Shown here: in pieces, positions 33,946 through 47,213 of the stretch
Layout of the letters: every line of letters begins with the position of its first letter
Numbering within the stretch: the stretch's first letter is position 1
Source: Malurus cyaneus samueli
Taxonomy: Eukaryota; Chordata; Aves; Passeriformes; Maluridae
NCBI GenBank assembly: GCA_009741485.1
Contig: CM019236.1
Coordinates: 57,322,180-57,386,179 of the forward strand
Length of the DNA: 64,000 nt
Reading direction: 5' to 3'
Translations under genes and position numbers: made by a program
Notes under the pieces: model-generated
The model's database searches: none
Seen by the model: the letters and a program-made list of their open reading frames with translations, nothing else
Told to the model about the DNA's origin: nothing

Positions 33946-34606
33946 CTAGGACATGAAACAAACAGAAAACCCCAGTCAGGTACAACTACAAACTGAACAG
34001 AGAAACGAACTACGAAAAGAACCCAACCCTTTTTCAACTCTGCTGACTCCTCTCCTGAAGCCTTTACGTATGGATGCAATGTAGTGCATATATATCACCT
34101 TTCTTTTCCTGTGTCTTGTTTGTTGTGGACTCTCCTGTATTTCAATAAAAACATGCATGGTTCTAAATATGTACAAAATGAAATTAAAGAACATTTTCTG
34201 TTTTCTTCAAGTAACATCAGAACCAGTAATCAGCTTTTGCATGGATTAGTATATATTTTAAATTGCTAGTTTAATGAATTTATTTTCTTTTGACAGTGCT
34301 GTGCGTCATGCATCCAATTTAGGTAAATATTAAATGCACCAAACATCAAAATAAGAAGATAAGGAAATTAAATGCAGATGCTGATCCACCCTTGATTTAT
34401 CTTTTTTTTTTTTAATTTAAATGAACTTTGAAATGTAAACAAAGAGTTCTGATAAGAATCCATCACTCCAGATGTAATCTGACCACCTTCTGAATGAATA
34501 AATTCACAAAATATTTATATCCGTATCACTGTATGCATATATAATAGAGAGAGAGTGTTTTATAAATCAACTTTCTTTTTCATAAAGTAATATGCATATT
34601 AAATTA

Positions 34607-34683
34607 TTGGGGGTCTTTAGGTGCTGGGTATGATATGAACAATTCTCTCTTGTAAAATGCTCTTCTATCCATGATTTCTGTGC
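34607..34683 (-). pseudogene. TRPM3: Decayed TRPM3 exon 2
   Basis: Remnant of the exon that in other vertebrates encodes Gln-Lys-Ser-Trp-Ile-Glu-Arg-Ala-Phe-Tyr-Lys-Arg-Glu and then Cys-Val-His-Ile-Ile-Pro-Ser-Thr-Lys-Asp-Pro-His. The acceptor survives (TTTTTTTAG before GCACAG) and the first 13 residues are intact. One base is missing after Arg-Glu and one extra T appears before the Lys-Asp-Pro codons. The frame then runs into TAA, and the expected AG|GT donor is replaced by an AT-rich run. It lies 660 bp upstream of exon 3, in the right order and strand. Read literally it cannot be spliced as a normal exon. A sequencing or assembly error at one indel is possible, but the donor loss needs several changes. 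Confidence 0.75.
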
Positions 34684-35087
34684 CTAAAAAAGAGAAAGAA
34701 CATGCCTTGAGCTCTGTTTGCATATTATATACAACTTACAGTACAACAGGAAGTGGTACAAGGTAGAAAAACTTCAAACATAACAGAAAATATCACTGAT
34801 TTTTCAGACAAACAGTGCATGTTTTGCAGAGAGCAAACATTCCATTAGAACTATAGTTCCCTTCTAGAGCCAAGCACCCAAACCAAACTTTAAATATTGT
34901 TTTCATAGTCACTAGCCAGATGACCTTGGTGCTGTCACCTGCATTTTCAGAACAGAGAAAGCAATCTCTGGAGAAGAATTAACTAAAATTCTAAACCTTT
35001 CTACATGGCAGAAAAACCCCTACACCTGTTCATTAAAAATGTCTGTTTCCATGCCAGTGATACAACTAAACCTGCTCTAATAATAAA

Positions 35088-35163
35088 AAACCAACAAAAC
35101 AAAAAAAACAAAAAAAAAACCAAAAAAACAAACAACAAAAAAAAAAAAACCACAAAAAACAAA
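35088..35163. repeat. A-rich simple sequence
   Basis: A runs interrupted by single C or CC, of the AAAAAC type, about 75 bp. It lies upstream of the decayed exon 2. Confidence 0.85.
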
Positions 35164-37477
35164 CATCACCCACATTTTTACACAAGTACTGAGAATGCTG
35201 TTCAACACAGAGACAGAAACTAGTTTCCTATGAGGCTCAATTAAAAATAAAAAAAAATAAAATAAAAGGAAGACGTGTTTCTGAAACAAGACACAAAAAT
35301 TTTTAGTACATTGAGTTAGATGACTGGCACCTAGCCTCTAAAATATTTCAGTGAAGCTAAGATTGCTCTCAACACTTAAGATCTTGGCCCACATATTCAC
35401 AGAAAAGCAATAAATTGCCCTTAATTTTCAGATACACGAGAAGTCCTTTTAAACAGAAAGAGAGACGGGTAGGAAAGGAAAAATAGGAAAAAAGACCAAA
35501 CACAAAAGAAAGAAGAGCCCTTCAGAGTCTGGAAATATTTTTAATTATCTAGGAAATCTTCACTCCATAACATATGAATTCTAGCAAACTCATTAAAACA
35601 TTCACACAAGCAGAGTTCTATTATTTCATTTAATAAGGAGATGAGTCAAAACTTTCATTTGGAAATTCATTTAAAACAGATTTACTTGATAAAATATATT
35701 TAAATAATAAAATTAACCACTTAACTGCACAGCATAAACAGTACTAATAACTATAAACTATGACAAAATTATCTGAGAATTAAGTAATGTGAAATGGACT
35801 TTGGACAATTTAAAGGAAATACGAGCATCTTTCCTCTGTGATGAATTCTCCAATTGCTGATGTAACATTACATGACCAATGTTACCTTTTACTATGTAAA
35901 GTTATACAAGTAATACCTATGCATTACTTTTACAAACTGACATCACTATCTAACATTTCCTTCTTGTCAATCCAATCTGTATCCTGTTTTCTATGTTTAA
36001 AACCAGAAACCACTGCTCCCGAAATTTGTGAAAATCTCTGTGAACTGAAGAAATTTCTTGGAGTCAGTGGATGGCACTGGCCCAAACTATAGAGTACCAT
36101 AACAAGAATTTCTAACTACATCTACTACTTATCAGTCCCATTGTACAGAATTTATTCTTTTGCCTTTAACACAGAAAGTAATTCTTGTTCAATCTAGCGG
36201 TTATTTAGCATATTTTATCTTGGTCCTTGCATTTTGATTTGAAAAATATGCCAGACTTCATATTTTGTAGTAATATCAGATATCTAGCAGCACTTTTTTT
36301 GCAATAAGAAAAAAAAAAAGTCTGTTAAAAGTCTATTAAATGAAACTATGACTGATCTTTCTCACAGTAGCAAACAGAAGGGTAATATCTTCCAGGAGGT
36401 TGGGCATTGTGTTTAAACAAAGTGTTGTTAAATAGAAATTCTGAAAGCTAAAGAAATTTTACTTTATCTAAGAGAGAATACATTGAGGTTTAATTTATAA
36501 TAATTTCTAAATCTCCTTTATTAAAAAATATTAAAGTTTTTGTACTTTTCTGCAAACAATTTACCTTGGTGAACTTCCTGGCTACACAGAATTAATGTGG
36601 TCACTAGCTAAATTTATCTCAAGACTCAGCAAAGAAAGGTGCCATAAAAGGTACTTCACTGAAATTTTTTCTTTTGTTACAAAAGCAAACTTTTAAAACC
36701 CAAGAAACTGATATTAAAACTTGTTTTCCTAGCCTTTCTCATATCATCTTTGCAAGTGGAAAATAAACACAGCTTAACTGAAAAAAACCCCAAACCAATA
36801 TTAATAATCCGTATTTGAGTTTTCATCATAGTTCTTCCAAGGTAATACTGCAAAAATATTAGTCTGGTTTAAAATCTCCTTTATTCACATCAGGAAAAGA
36901 TACTTTCCAGCTTTTAAATAATACATTTTTTCAAAGAATATACTATCCTATCAAGCAGAATTGCAATGACAAATATGTGATTTACTAATCTCATAATTCC
37001 TTGTCCTTCCAAATTTAAATGAAAACACCTGGTTTCACTGCCCCGTACCAGTTATCTTTCTGCAACAGATGTAATTTGCAATGAACTATAAAGTTCAGAG
37101 ATATAAGAAATTATATTACTTGCCATGGAGTGTTCATAACAGAACAACTTCAAGAAATCAACATATTCATAACTAAACTGTCTGCATTAAACTCTTACTT
37201 CTAATGTGAATTAATGAAGTAAAAAATTGAGAGAACTAAAGCCACGTATTTTCAAGATTAATAGAGCAAGAAGCTTATCTTCTCCTTCTCTTGCTTCATA
37301 AATACTTCTTCAATATTGGTTAATAAGACAATAAGACAAAGTCCAGAGTGAATTTAGAAAGTACACGCCATACTTGAATTTAGTTTATTCATATCTTAGC
37401 TCTCTGAATAAGTCTCTCTCTTTACTAACCTCTCTTAAAATCCCACCAAGAGTATTTCACTTTTCTCTTTTCTTTAC

Positions 37478-37640
37478 CTGAGCATCGAAGTTGGCATTTA
37501 GGGCTGTCCCGGAGCACGATCTGCTGCCCACGTTCTGCCAGCGCCGGTCATCGCTAATAAGAGATTTGCGGCCGGCCCTTGCACAAGGCGCTCGCTCTGC
37601 CTGCGGCGCAGGATGTGAGAGCCAGCCGAGCCCTCGCACC
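37478..37640 (-). promoter_or_regulatory. TRPM3: Candidate alternative TRPM3 first exon / CpG-rich promoter
   Basis: A GC- and CpG-rich island about 160 bp long in otherwise AT-rich sequence. On the minus strand it ends in a strong donor (CTCAG|GTAAAG). Counting back from that donor in the phase exon 3 requires, the frame reads stop, Met, Pro, Thr, Ser, Met, Leu, and then an Arg codon completed by exon 3. The Met codon is at 37497-37495. Splicing straight to exon 3 would therefore give a seven-residue leader before Cys-Cys-Cys-Gly-Arg. A longer open frame over the island (from about 37639) ends in a different phase and would not join exon 3. The transcription start cannot be seen. Assignment to TRPM3 is inferred from strand, phase and position. 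Confidence 0.55.
37495..37497 (-). other. TRPM3: Candidate start codon of the short TRPM3 leader
   Basis: ATG preceded directly by an in-frame TAA and followed by five codons up to the donor. Its start context is weak (T at -3... within CCCTAA, C at +4). A second in-frame ATG lies four codons on. If both were skipped, the next Met in frame is the last codon of exon 3. Confidence 0.4.
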
Positions 37641-37668
37641 CATTAGCTGCTTGGAATGTGCTGCTGTG

Positions 37669-37674
37669 GGATTA
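37669..37674 (-). promoter_or_regulatory. OTX/CRX-type motif near the candidate first exon
   Basis: TAATCC on the minus strand (within GGCTAATCCCAC), about 175 bp upstream of the candidate ATG. OTX2 and CRX bind this core, and TRPM3/miR-204 is expressed in retinal pigment epithelium. A six-base match is weak evidence. Confidence 0.25.
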
Positions 37675-40600
37675 GCCTTGTTAAGGGTTCAGTGGGCACT
37701 CACCCGTGGCCCCACAACACTGCTCGGTTTGAACATCTAATCTGACGCCAAAAGAAAAACAAATCCCTTGAGAGCTTGGATTTAACTGGAACAAGCCTTG
37801 ATGGGCTTTTTTACCCCTCTCTTCTTTGGCCCTGAGAAAGCGAGCTGGTCAAAATGTGATAAGATGCTCTGAGTTCTTAAGTTTGACTTGGGAAAACCAA
37901 TCTGTCAAAAGAAACACTGTACTAAGTTGGAAAGAGCTTGAGAACACAGGGGAAACTGTTAATCTCCAAAGAATGAAAGCAGTGTGTTTATTGGGCAACT
38001 CTGAGAAACCTATACACAGTTGAAATATATTGCAATTAATCAACAATGGCATTTTTCCAAAGAAACTGGGTTTTTTTCACTGTTTCCCAGCACAATTGCT
38101 GTACTGTAGTGCATATAACTCTTCATAAACACAAACCTTTGTCTTTCAGAGACAAGTGGCTGCATTGTTTTCATCGGAATTAAAAGTAGGTATCTTTAAC
38201 AAAACTTGAATATTTACAAATTTGGGGACTATTTCTTTACTCTATCCTCTTGATATTAACACTGATGAACAAACTTTATTTATATGAACAACACTTTAAT
38301 TTTTATTTTAGTACCTAGCAATTACATATGTTTGGTTACTTATTTCAAGAATTTTCAAAATGTAAAATACTTTGTTTACATTAGTTCCTCTCTATTTCTA
38401 CATATGCCTATACCATTTCCTTATCAATGGTGCATCTATAATGAAAAAGGTGTAAAATACATAGATTCCATGTATGTATTTTGTAAATATTAATGTATAT
38501 ATTAAGTATTTACATACACATACTCTCTATGTGTGTAAGCATACACACAAACACATTCCTTTCCAGTGAAGCTATGACCTGTGAGGTTTCTGAACCAGAG
38601 ATCACGTGTGTGTCTTGTGAGGTCTCTTAAACACAGGACTGGACCAAAGATGGTCTGTGGAGAGCAAAGGGGAAGTTGCAGCCAAGAAAGCAAACAGGAA
38701 AGGTTCAGTGAGGTAAAAAATAGAATGGGGAGGCAGCAGTAAAGGCAGCTTGCATTTTAACAAAAGGGAATTTGGTTTGGTTGAGAGGGTGGAGAAAAAG
38801 TGAGGTGAGGAAAGACCTCATGACTGAGATAACTGGTTAAAAGTCTTAACTGGCTTTGAAGTGAAACTTCAGTATTTGAACCTGGCAAAATTATGGAGAT
38901 TGATCCTGGGTTCAGGTTTCAGCTTGCAGAATAACATGGGGCAGAAGCAACATCTTTCGTCTTAAGAAATCAGCAAAAGAAACAATGGTTATATTCATTC
39001 CCACATGTCACCCAGTGGCACTGGCATGTTTCACAGGGAGGGACTTAGGTAGATGTAACCTATAAAACTCATGCTAAAGGTAATCACTGCTGCCTTTCAA
39101 CAGTTCATTTAAAGATGCATTAATTTATGCCTCTGACAATGAAACTCCCAGTACCTTACACAATTCTGTATTCGGAGGAGTAATAAAGAAAGAGCCAATA
39201 CACAGAGACAGCTGCTTTTTTTCAGCATGGCAAAACAGTGCTTCCCACTGTGGAATACTTCCCATCTCATGAAACAAAAATACACATTCTTTAAATTTTC
39301 AACTCACTATTTACGAAACAAACTATTAAAACAGCAGTTAGCAATGAACTCAGTACTGATTCCTCATAGAAGTGAGGGCAAATATTTAACGACATTTCAC
39401 TGGGGAAAGAGAGGTGGTGTTAAAAGTTTCTTTGCTTTGCAGTGAGGCAGAGCAGCTGGACAGGCAATGGAATATTACTGAAACAAATTACAGAGAGGAT
39501 TTAGAGATGCATACGGTGATGGAGCAGCAGTGCTACTGATGTGATTAGTATTCCTTAACAAAATGGACATACTGACAAATCCCACTGCCCATGAGTAGCA
39601 ATCCTGTACCTGTAAACTTCTATAGTAGCTCTGTTAGTACAAAGGTAGGCAATGCTTCAGTATAACCTTATTTAAAAGTGTGTTTGGGACAAATTTTTAA
39701 CCCTCCTTTCAACACTGTGCAATTATAAGCACTATAAGCACTTTAATGTCCTTCTTGAAGCACAAGGCATTTGTGCTGGACATCAAGTTAGGGATCATTA
39801 GCCTGTCCTAAAACAGACATTTATCCTATTCCTTTTTCTAACAGATATATATCACTAGTAGCATCTTTGAGGCTGGCAATCCAGCTTTTACCCACCAGAG
39901 CTGTACTTATGTTTGTTTTGTTCTTTTTCTAACAGGCTTCTCAAGCACTTTATCACCACAGTTGGCACAGAAACAAAGCTGAATTTTCTTGAAAATCAAG
40001 TTGTATTCAGTACAGAAAAGGAAGGTGGAGAATGCAGTCATTTATTATTACAGTATGGTACAGAATTTATCTGCTAGTATTGTTTACCAGATGCCATTTT
40101 TACACTGTACTTAGAAGAAATAATTTAAAAATAATCAGGAGCTTTTCAGTCAATAGTTTATGATTTTTGCAATTATAGCTGACATTTTTCTAACTGCAAG
40201 GACACAGAAATGAAAATGTTACATCTCTGCTCATGCTACTGAGCACATGTGTGTTTATGCCTTATATAGATGTGATGTAGAACAAGCATATGTTGTTATT
40301 ATCCATGCTATCGACAAATTATCTGAAAAGATTAACAGATATTTTAATCAGAATGAGGGAAAATTATTAGATCCAAAATTGGTGTGACATACAGGTTCCT
40401 ACAGACTTCCTCAAGATCTGTGGAAGTGTAAGGGGAAATTTTTGAAGAAAATGTCATGAAAATGAAGGATATATTGTAAAGAACACTTTCAAAATGCATT
40501 TTCTTCTTATGGGTTTTAGCATATGAAAGAAGAATGAAGCCTACAGACATAATTCATGAGATTTCTTCAGCTACATATTTATGATTTCATCAAATCTGCT

Positions 40601-43600
40601 GTGAAGGTAAAGTTGTTAAAGTAAGTAGATAAACCCTTTTGAGTAAGAAAGCCTTTCTTGAGCAGATGATGGGTTTATCTCGACCGCTATTTGGTCTCTA
40701 TCAGAGTCATAAACAGGGGCTACAAAAAAGGGAAAACCCATCTAATGTATAATGTTTTTTCCCTAAGAGCTTCACAGCTAACAATTATTTTCTGCTCACA
40801 GACTCCCTGAATGTGTGTGATTTCTGTATGTTTTGTATCCTTTCACATAGAAACACTTGGTTACCGTTTATCGTCCTTGCTGTCCTTCTCCAAACCTTTT
40901 TCAACTTGATTCTTCCTTCTGGGAGGAATCAGAACTGTGAACTATAGATTGTGTCCACTTGTGGAAAGTGGACATTTGGTATTTTGGTATTTATTTCTTG
41001 CCTAGTAATTCCCATAAAAGATTGATTCAGTTTTCTTGACTACCACAACTGAGCACTGTGGTAATACTTTCACAGAAGTAAACAGCTTAACCCCAATACT
41101 TCCCTTCAGTCTAGTAAAGAATTTGTAGTATTATTGGTGAAGAACTGCTACAAAAATCAAGGTGTTTTAATAAAAATCTAACAGAGCAGTAACAAACCTA
41201 CATGAAGTTCTAATTTATGTCAAATGCATCTTAAAAAATCATAATGAAAAATGAAATAATAGAATTCTATAGCTGTGAACACATGACTAGAAAAGGAAAA
41301 ATGTACAGGAAAATACAAATACATGGGAAGTATTTTTCTGCTACTCTGTGTTGGCAGATTATTTATCTTTTAAACTATTAAGCTTGCTTCTGGATTCTAA
41401 AAGAGCATGTTATTCCTAACTTTTCAAACTAAAGAAAGAAAATAACTTTTGCATTAGGCAAGGTCTCATGCTGTCTAATAAAAATCGTGAGGTGAAAACG
41501 CACACGTAGGAGTTATGCACTGAATCTAATTCTGGTCTGAACTACTTGATTTCTAAACTAGTCATTCCACCCCATAAATGTATGACAGCTATAACATTGT
41601 CTGCTCTGTCATTAGATTGAGGTGGTTTTGTTAGCCACTGTGTGGGTGCTGAGTTGATGAAGAAATTAAAATTAAATTGTGCATAACTACATGAAAAGGT
41701 CTGAACCAAGGAGGATTCCAGATGTTCCCCAAGCCTAAGCATTCAGTTGGGCCAATTTTATGTCCCTGTTCCCATTTCATCTCATCTAATGTCCCTGCAG
41801 TTACCCATAAGGTTCCTCGTGTGATGCAATCACCCTGAATGATGCAGTGCCCCAGGCATCCTTTGTCACAAGGCTCTGGCTGAGGCCATGGTGTCACTGC
41901 CTCCAGCCTTCCTAGATGTCACCAGACTGTGGCAAAACTTCAGCCAGGATCTCCCAGCTGTCCTGGTAACTATCTTTGTGTCAGAATCATCAGTGTGTGC
42001 ATGCTGTGTTGGAAGGCAGGGGCAGCCTCCTGGATCACTCTTGCGATCTTTATTATACAAACATGGGCACTGAATTGCACAAACCCTGCATAGATGCAAC
42101 TATTTAATTCTCTGTCCTATAATCTGTGCTGCTTATTTTTCTTTTCCTAATGCTTTATGAATCAGATTTTACTGATTCTGCCCTTGGAAACATCACATAA
42201 CAGAGAGATACATTTTCGGCATGTGCCAAACCCCATGTATAATTTAGATTTTGATGGCCAAATGGTGGCATTGATAGGAGTGCTTTTAATGCCAGCTTAT
42301 TTTTTTTGTACACTTTCTTTTCAAGAGATGGTGAACATATTCTGAATTAAGTTACAATATTTCTCTCATTTCCCATTCAAAATGTATTATTAAGAACAGC
42401 TTTGAAATTTGTTTCAGATATCATTTTTTGTTATACACTCTGTTGTGACCTCTTATTTCAATGATATTTGAACTGAAAACAAATATATTAATTTAGCTAA
42501 GTCTTAAATATAACAGGGGAACGTTCATCAAAAGATGCCAGTGGTTTACTACCTGAAACAAAACTAGGTTAAATCTTAGCAAGTCTTAATACTATTGTCA
42601 GATCTAAGGAAAACATTTTTCGCAGATTATCAAAATGGCTTTTTTGACTTTGACTCAAACAGTTGCCTTTCACCAAATATGACGTTGAATGAAGGAAGTA
42701 AAGACTGGTTTTTAGGCCAAGAGTTTACATCAAAATCACAGATATTACTCTGACAGGAGTACAAAGTGTGAATGGAAATGAATGATACTTAATGAGAAGT
42801 AAATGCTCTATTTTCAATTTTGTTCCCTGCATCTGCTCACATATGGTCAGAACAAAAAGAGCAGATGATGTACCTCAGGAAGAAGGCAGAAGCATCACTG
42901 AGCAGGAGAAGAGGGAACAGCCCTTCATCCTCTGCAAAAGATCTTGCAGCCAGGAAAACAGCAGCTCTTTGCCCCCAAACCCCATTTGGGAACGTTTGGG
43001 TCCTTCCACACAGCTGCATGAACAGCTGTTCCTCTCCTTCCACTGCAGACATTTTTTCTCTGCCCTGTCTGACAGAACGTGAGGGAAAATGTCAGAGAAC
43101 GTCCAGAGCTGCTTGATACACTTTCTTCCATGTAACCCTTAGTGGCCTTTGATTCTGGGCAGGGATAAGGCAGAAAGCAAAGAAATAAACAGAAAATTTA
43201 TTCATTAAAAACATGTTGCCAGTTTCATTAGCCACCACACAGCAAATCTCTCATTAACCTGTTTTTGAGAAAGGAAACTTGCTCCCTGCTGTAAGCTACA
43301 TTTCTTTTAGAAACACTCCTATGAAGTTTGGCATTATAGTCTTTTATTTGCTAGTGATTTTGGCATTATATTATTTCAGAATTATTATAATCTAGGCTTA
43401 GCTGTGTAGTTAGCATTTTTTCCCCTCTTAAGTCCCAGAGACTGCTGACATTGGATTTTCCTGAAAAACATTATCCAAGTTTCAATTGTTCACCTAATGC
43501 AATGTTTTAGTTCAGGAATAAATAAACAAGAAGAAACTAGCTAAAGTATAATTTAATGATTAAATTTCTGAATTAATCAGGAGTATAGTAATAACATATG

Positions 43601-46600
43601 GACACTTTTTCTTACTAACAGATGGTTTTATTGTATTATCTACAGCAAATTTACGTAACTGTGAAGTTCAAAACACCTAGAGAATGTGAGCATTTCTGAA
43701 GCAATGGGAGTGAATGACCAGTTTGAAACACATGCAGAGAAATCCCCGTTCAGCTGTGGTGAACAGTATGAGAAACTGTTTCCATGCACTTTGCTATGCT
43801 TTGAACATACAGTGCTGCTGTGAGGGAAGTGTGTGCAATTGTGTGATGATGAAAGCAGCAAGTTTAAAAATATTATAATTCAGCAAATCTGAAACACTTA
43901 AACAGACCCTTCTAGAATTAGAAAGATTCCATACCTGTGACCAAATGTTTATAGCATTATGTAACTCGGCAGTTTTTCAAACGAGGTTTTAGATCAAACA
44001 TTATTTTGTAACATATATTGCTGCATTGATGAAAAATCACCCGTGCAAAAAACTAGTGGCATGTTGATGATCATACTCATATCCATATTCAACCCATAAT
44101 AATTCTATGCCATGCACACATCTGTCAGGTGCAGTCAAGAGACAAGGAATTTATTTTTTTTGATGACAAAGAGTTTTCCTCATCTTTCTAGTATTTCTCA
44201 GTTAGAATCACAACAAGAGAGAATTAGCAGACCCTTGTCTACTACACTACAATATTTTTTATCCAAGTTGATGCTCCAGGGCTGACTGCTGCTCCTTGAC
44301 TCTCCTTGGTAACACAGCTTCGCTTTTTCCTTCTCTTCATCATCAGTCTACTCTAGTTCAACTTCAATTGAAAAACAAAGACCACTGTGAGTAGTGCTGT
44401 CAGCTCTTGTCCCTCTCAGATTAAAGCAGTCCGACTACCCGACCCAAGAGCCCTGTTACATTCAGAACACAGGAACATTTCAGAGAGATTAAATTAAAAA
44501 GTACATGAATCTATCACTTTCTGAGCCCAATTTTGCATAAGTGCAAGGCACAAGGTATATTTTGCCATACAGTTCCATGTGTACACAAATTTCCCTTTTT
44601 CCCGTGGACTGTCTCAATTTCAGAGGTTGTTCCTCAGCATGCACTTTCTTAATTGGCAAAGGAAGTCAAATCTTGTAAGTTATATTCAATGCAACAATTA
44701 TTCCAAATTTTCTGGACTCAAGAATGACTATGAAAGCATACATATTTTTCTAAATTGCGCATAGTAAAAGTTTTACCAAATTTTTCCTTTTGCACACATA
44801 AATCCATTATTCCTGTTTTCTTCTAATGTTTAGTCCTAAGCTTAAACAAAAATAAACACATAGTATTCTCTAATAATGAAGTGCCAGCCCCAAATAAGAT
44901 TTTATAAAGTTTTATTAATTTCTCCAGGGTCAAATTAGAAGGAAAAGAATAGGCTTGAGACACAAATTCTTACTGAATCACAGACTAAGAAAAGAAGAAA
45001 GTCACAGAAAATATACTTTCCATGTTTCTTGCTTGATCTGAACAGAGGGTCTTACTTTAAAAAGAAAGTTGAAAAAAATATCACCTAGTGTTTCTGTTTT
45101 GGTGAGTTTGAAACTTGGTTAAATCTGCAGAATTCCTTAAGGAAAAGACATGATATAAAATCTCAAGCAGGATTTTAAATTTTTGTGTAATAACTAACTT
45201 TGAAGGTGATCTATATCAAAATTTAATCATATTAATCATGGTGTGTATCAACACATAATTGTGACCTACATTATAGGTAATAGCAAATACTTCAGTGGAT
45301 TTTCCATTCTATTTTAATTTATGGAATTAGCTTTGTTTGACATTTGAAAGGTTTACTGAAAGGCCTTCTTTCAACCTGTTCTGGCTTTTATTTAACAAGA
45401 CTATTAATCCAGTCCTACAATTTAATTTCCAATCCTTGAATTAATATTAGGATTAAAATTTTATAGTGAACCTGGGTGGGCCTCATTAAGTCTCAAATCC
45501 TGCAAATTCTTCCTTTTGGGCAACCCACAGTTTTGTGACTGGAAAATTTGAAGGACTGGAGTCTAACAATGAGGAAAACAAGACCCATGCTGTCACTGTG
45601 CTACCACAATTTCTTGCCCTTGTAGCCATAACAGCTGATTCTTTGCACTAGTTCTGTTAACCACCTGCCAGAAATTATCTCAACAAAAAAAAATAATTTT
45701 TCTTTGGCATCTAATATTCCTCACATGCAATAAATCCTACAACTGTATCTGTGTAGGATAAGCATAAAACACAACTGGGATGGAGTATCCCCACTACACC
45801 AGTACAGAAGTAAACACTTTTTCTCCCACAAAATTCAAAATGAATAATTATGGTAAAGGCTATTGATGGACAATACAACCTGCAGAGGATTAAGATTACT
45901 TTAATACTATTGTAGCAAATAGCCTGAAAGTCATTGTGAAGGCATTTGAATATCAAGACAGAAAGAAGAGTATCTATTCTTTGGCAGATTTTATCTTCTG
46001 TTTTTTTCCTCCAGAACTTAGTAAAATATTTTCATATAAATAGGCAGATTTTGTGGAACAACTTTCTATGAAGTACTGAAGTATTTTCTACAGGCTAGTC
46101 AGACCATCTTCCATCTCCCTCATAAAGGCCAAATGATTTCCTTAAACCACCCTTGACCTCACTGGAAGGTATAGCACCACGAAAATAGGCATTGGCAGGG
46201 CTTGTGAGTCAGTGGTCAGTCTTGGTAGCCACAGATGACTTTTCCTAATTGGAAAGGTACAAAGAGAGAGCTGTGCTATAGGACATTGCTTAGATGGGGA
46301 AGTGTAAAATGTTAACACCACTGTCGTGGGATGCACAGTTTCCACCCTGTCACTCCATGAAGGTTGGTAGGGGGTTGCTGAAGGGCAAGACAGGACTGCC
46401 AAAATTGTCAGCACGCTCATCCACTGATAGCAGAACTGGAATTCGAACACAAGACACAAAGTGATTAACGTGAAATCTTGCAATAAGCAATTAATTGGGG
46501 GTTTTTTGGGGTTGTTTTGCTGAGGTGGTTTATGGATTTTTTCACTTTTCCATTCTTTAAGACTTGCGTTAAGATTTGTCACGACAGAAACAGAACACAA

Positions 46601-47155
46601 ACATATCCAAAGAACCTCATTCCTTGAGATGGAAACACTTTGGAGAGCAAGGTGGTATGGGCCTTTTATTAAATTAATACCAATGAAAAATTGTCTGTTA
46701 ACAAACTGTGCAATGCTTATAGTAATAAACTTGAACTCTGCAAGGTGATTCAATTCTATACCCAAATACATGTGACTGAGGATAGAAATCCCTGCTGCTC
46801 TCCTGTGCTCTATGTTGGATGCAGCTTGCAATGTTCTAGAGGATTCTGGAAGGAATTAAACATGTAAATTGTGTTGAATGAGAGTTCATGATTTTAATGA
46901 ATTGTTATAATACAGTTAAGGAAAAAACAGTTAAGAAGCAAGTCTTTCTATTTCCAAAGTTGTATGATGGGGGTCATTCAAGAGGAGGGCATGTGAGCAG
47001 TTTTAAATTACTTTGTGGTTTTTGACTTGAGTTTGAAATAAAGACTTTAATATAATTTGTTTTTTTTTATTCCAATCCTGGATACTAAAATCTAGTGACC
47101 AGGAAGAAAACAACCGAAACACCTTTTCTTTAAAAAGCTTGAGAAAGTTCTCATC
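37675..47155. other. Upstream TRPM3 intron or flank, no gene seen
   Basis: AT-rich. Short GC-richer islets at 41.7-42.1 kb and 42.8-43.1 kb have small open frames on both strands with no known domain. A minus-strand frame of 229 codons at 46.1-46.8 kb is described among the findings. Confidence 0.6.
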
Positions 47156-47213
47156 TTTTTTTTTTTTTTTTTTTTTTTTTTTGTTTTTTTTTTTTGTTTT
47201 TTTTGTTTATTTT
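47156..47213. repeat. Long poly(T) tract
   Basis: T27, G, T12, G, T8, G and more T. On the minus strand it is a long poly(A) directly following AAATAAAC, which suggests an old retroposed 3' end. No coding body was recognised at 47214-47350. Confidence 0.85.

Noticed and set aside
37479..37639. A 54-codon frame across the CpG island as the TRPM3 leader
   Set aside because: It ends on a codon boundary at the donor, while exon 3 needs two bases carried over, so joining would shift the frame.
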